In this document: positions 21,362 through 22,244 of the stretch, piece after piece
Position numbering within the stretch: position 1 is the first letter of the stretch
How the letters are laid out: each line of letters begins with the position of its first letter
Origin: JBGLNJ01 sp964353405
Lineage (GTDB): Bacteria > Chloroflexota > Anaerolineae > Fen-1058
Direction of reading: 5' to 3'
Assembly: GCA_964353405.1 (NCBI GenBank)
Contig: CAYGWJ010000125.1
Location: 1-22,244, forward strand
Length of the DNA stretch: 22,244 nt
The notes under the pieces: model-generated
The model's input: only the letters and a program-made list of their open reading frames with translations
The model's database searches: none
Told to the model about the DNA's origin: nothing
Program-made: the position numbers and the translations under genes

Positions 21362-21616
21362 CTATCTTGGTACTAACAAATCGGACAACGTCACGCCGGC
21401 TGGGTTAGGCACAACAACTTGCTCGACCGCATCCAGGCTGTGATAGTTATAGTTTAGATCAATGTCGAAGGTGTAATGCGGGAACACATGCTCAACTTCC
21501 GACTGAGGCAACAGAGACAGAGCTTGAGCACCGGAAACCCAGGCGCTCAAGCTCAACACTAGCGTGAGAACAACAACTGGCACGGTAACTTGCGCAGACA
21601 AAATACGTCTCATCAT
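21362..21616 (-). pseudogene. Truncated M1 peptidase (N-terminal 84 residues)
   Basis: From ATG 21616 this gives a signal peptide (VVVLTLVLSLSAWVSGAQA) and then PHYTFDIDLNYNYHSLDAVEQ, as in the intact M1 peptidase at 14649-16172. It breaks off after SDL and ends within a few codons. The start overlaps the stop of the metallophosphoesterase frame as ATGA, so the two were once coupled. The signal peptides of the two M1 copies differ clearly, while the following 98 bp are almost identical; the copies are therefore paralogues that met by recombination at that segment. Confidence 0.85.
21381..21478. repeat. 98-bp direct repeat, copy B (in truncated M1 gene)
   Basis: Partner of 15943-16040 with two mismatches in 98 bp, same orientation, about 5.4 kb away. 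The RAMP operon with its promoter lies wholly between the copies. Confidence 0.92.
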
Positions 21617-21927
21617 CCCCAGTTTTCCACCCACCATTCCGCGTGCGGCATACCGCTATTGAGCGCAGCCCGAACCAGCGCGTTGACATCAATCGGCACG
21701 CGCCGCAATTCAACGTCGAGCCTGTCATCGGCCCAGCCGACCAGCGCATATTCCGTCCATGGTGGAATACGCGCCTCCGGCGAGCCTGGGGTGAATTCGA
21801 ACGTATGGCCCACAGCAACATCACCCAAGCAGACGATGTGATCCACCTGTTCTGCATCGAGATCGGCCAGAACGACTTCCAAGGCCGCCAGGTTGCCGTG
21901 AAGATCAGAGAGAAGAGCGATTCGCAT
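21613..21927 (-). pseudogene. Metallophosphoesterase with large internal deletion
   Basis: The 104-residue frame starts with the phosphoesterase metal motifs MRIALLSDLHGNLAALE and HIVCLGDVAVG. It then jumps to HTFEFTPGSPEARIPPWTEYALV and the usual end of the family (LDVELRRVPIDVNALVRAAL). YfcE/MJ0936-like proteins usually have 160-250 residues with GNHD and further His motifs between these parts; all of those are absent here. The frame stays open across the joint, so a shortened product could still be made, but it lacks most metal ligands and should be inactive. It lies directly before the truncated M1 gene with an ATGA overlap. Confidence 0.8.
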
Positions 21928-21954
21928 GTGTTGTCCGCAAGCCGCACATCAATG

Positions 21955-21988
21955 CAAAAAAGGGAGTCCACCTTTTTGGCAGACTCCC
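21955..21988 (-). terminator. Intrinsic terminator of the ferredoxin gene
   Basis: On the minus strand GGGAGTCTGCC and GGTGGACTCCC form an 11-bp stem with two wobble pairs and an AAAAA loop, followed by six T. It lies 23 nt after the ferredoxin stop. Confidence 0.93.
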
Positions 21989-22010
21989 TCCCCTGGGTCG
22001 TGGCGACCCT

Positions 22011-22244
22011 TTACATATCCTTGGCTTTGTAGCCAGGGCCTTCCTTGTAGAACTGATAGTTCGGCTGGATGTCGTCGCGCAAATTGACGGCTTCGCCACC
22101 CGCGGCCTTGTAGCGTGCGCCACCAAACGGGATACGCTCCTGATCGGCCTTCATCGTGTGTTTTTCGGGGACTTCATCTTCGGGGAAGATGGCCTCGAAC
22201 GGGCACTCGGGCACGCACGCGCCGCAGTCAATGCAGGTGTCCGG
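22011..22244 (-). CDS. Ferredoxin (C-terminal 77 residues, runs off right edge)
   Basis: The frame is open to the window edge and carries the iron-sulfur motif C-I-D-C-G-A-C-V-P-E-C-P followed by FEAIFPEDEVP, as in bacterial [4Fe-4S]/[3Fe-4S] ferredoxins. The proteins of this group use one or two clusters as soluble electron carriers; the first cluster motif would lie outside the window. The tail (NYQFYKEGPGYKAKDM) is longer than in minimal ferredoxins but common in 7Fe types. It has its own terminator, so it is not cotranscribed with the ruins that follow. The start is not visible; ATG 22214 lies inside the cluster motif and is rejected. Confidence 0.92.
   Translation of the reverse strand, partial: PDTCIDCGACVPECPFEAIFPEDEVPEKHTMKADQERIPFGGARYKAAGGEAVNLRDDIQPNYQFYKEGPGYKAKDM

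Overview
The window looks like a chromosomal segment of a Gram-variable environmental bacterium, most plausibly a member of Chloroflexota (Anaerolineae-like). This is an inference from the high GC content, the Chloroflexota-style secreted-protein ending (YLPVVLRAS), an exosortase with a multi-spanning PEP-CTERM target, GC-rich dispersed repeats and decayed MNT/HEPN-type toxin-antitoxin genes. No rRNA, tRNA or marker gene fixes the taxonomy.

Layout. (1) 1-714, minus: the 5' part of a PQQ-type sugar dehydrogenase lipoprotein that runs off the left edge. (2) 720-1330: non-coding and packed with small mobile or palindromic elements, including one with an 8-bp target duplication. (3) 1331-2161: a membrane protein of unknown function with its own terminator. 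(4) 2292-9595: a four-gene operon of ECF sigma factor, zinc-finger membrane anti-sigma factor with a beta-propeller, exosortase with an EpsI-like C-terminal domain, and a 1020-residue VIT/vWA membrane protein ending in a PEP-CTERM signal. (5) 9769-13103: small genes and ruins: a secreted beta-domain protein, an MNT nucleotidyltransferase with a HEPN remnant, a zinc-ribbon protein with a toxin remnant, and a polytopic membrane protein. Two copies of a promoter/leader cassette lie here, one of them interrupted by a MITE. (6) 13228-14634: an SPFH protein and a LecA-like secreted protein. (7) 14649-21248, minus: an M1-type metallopeptidase and, upstream of it, a three-gene CRISPR-associated-looking operon of a giant RAMP fusion (1084 aa), a zinc-ribbon protein of unknown family and a Cas6-like protein. 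(8) 21362-22244, minus: a truncated M1 peptidase copy, a deleted metallophosphoesterase, a strong terminator and the end of a ferredoxin.

How the parts connect. The ECF operon and the SPFH-lectin pair, about 11 kb apart, carry the same bipartite promoter (TGTCACC, 16 nt, CGTCATACT). This suggests that the sigma factor autoregulates and also drives the SPFH genes, linking exosortase-dependent surface processing to a membrane or envelope response.

The best candidate for an undescribed system is the RAMP operon at 16177-21248. It has several Cas7-like modules fused in one chain, separated by a long helical region, plus a Cas6-like processing enzyme and a zinc-ribbon protein. No Cas10, Cas1, Cas2 or CRISPR array is seen in the window. 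It is flanked by 98-bp, nearly identical direct repeats that are pieces of an M1 peptidase gene, so recombination could have placed it here or could excise it.
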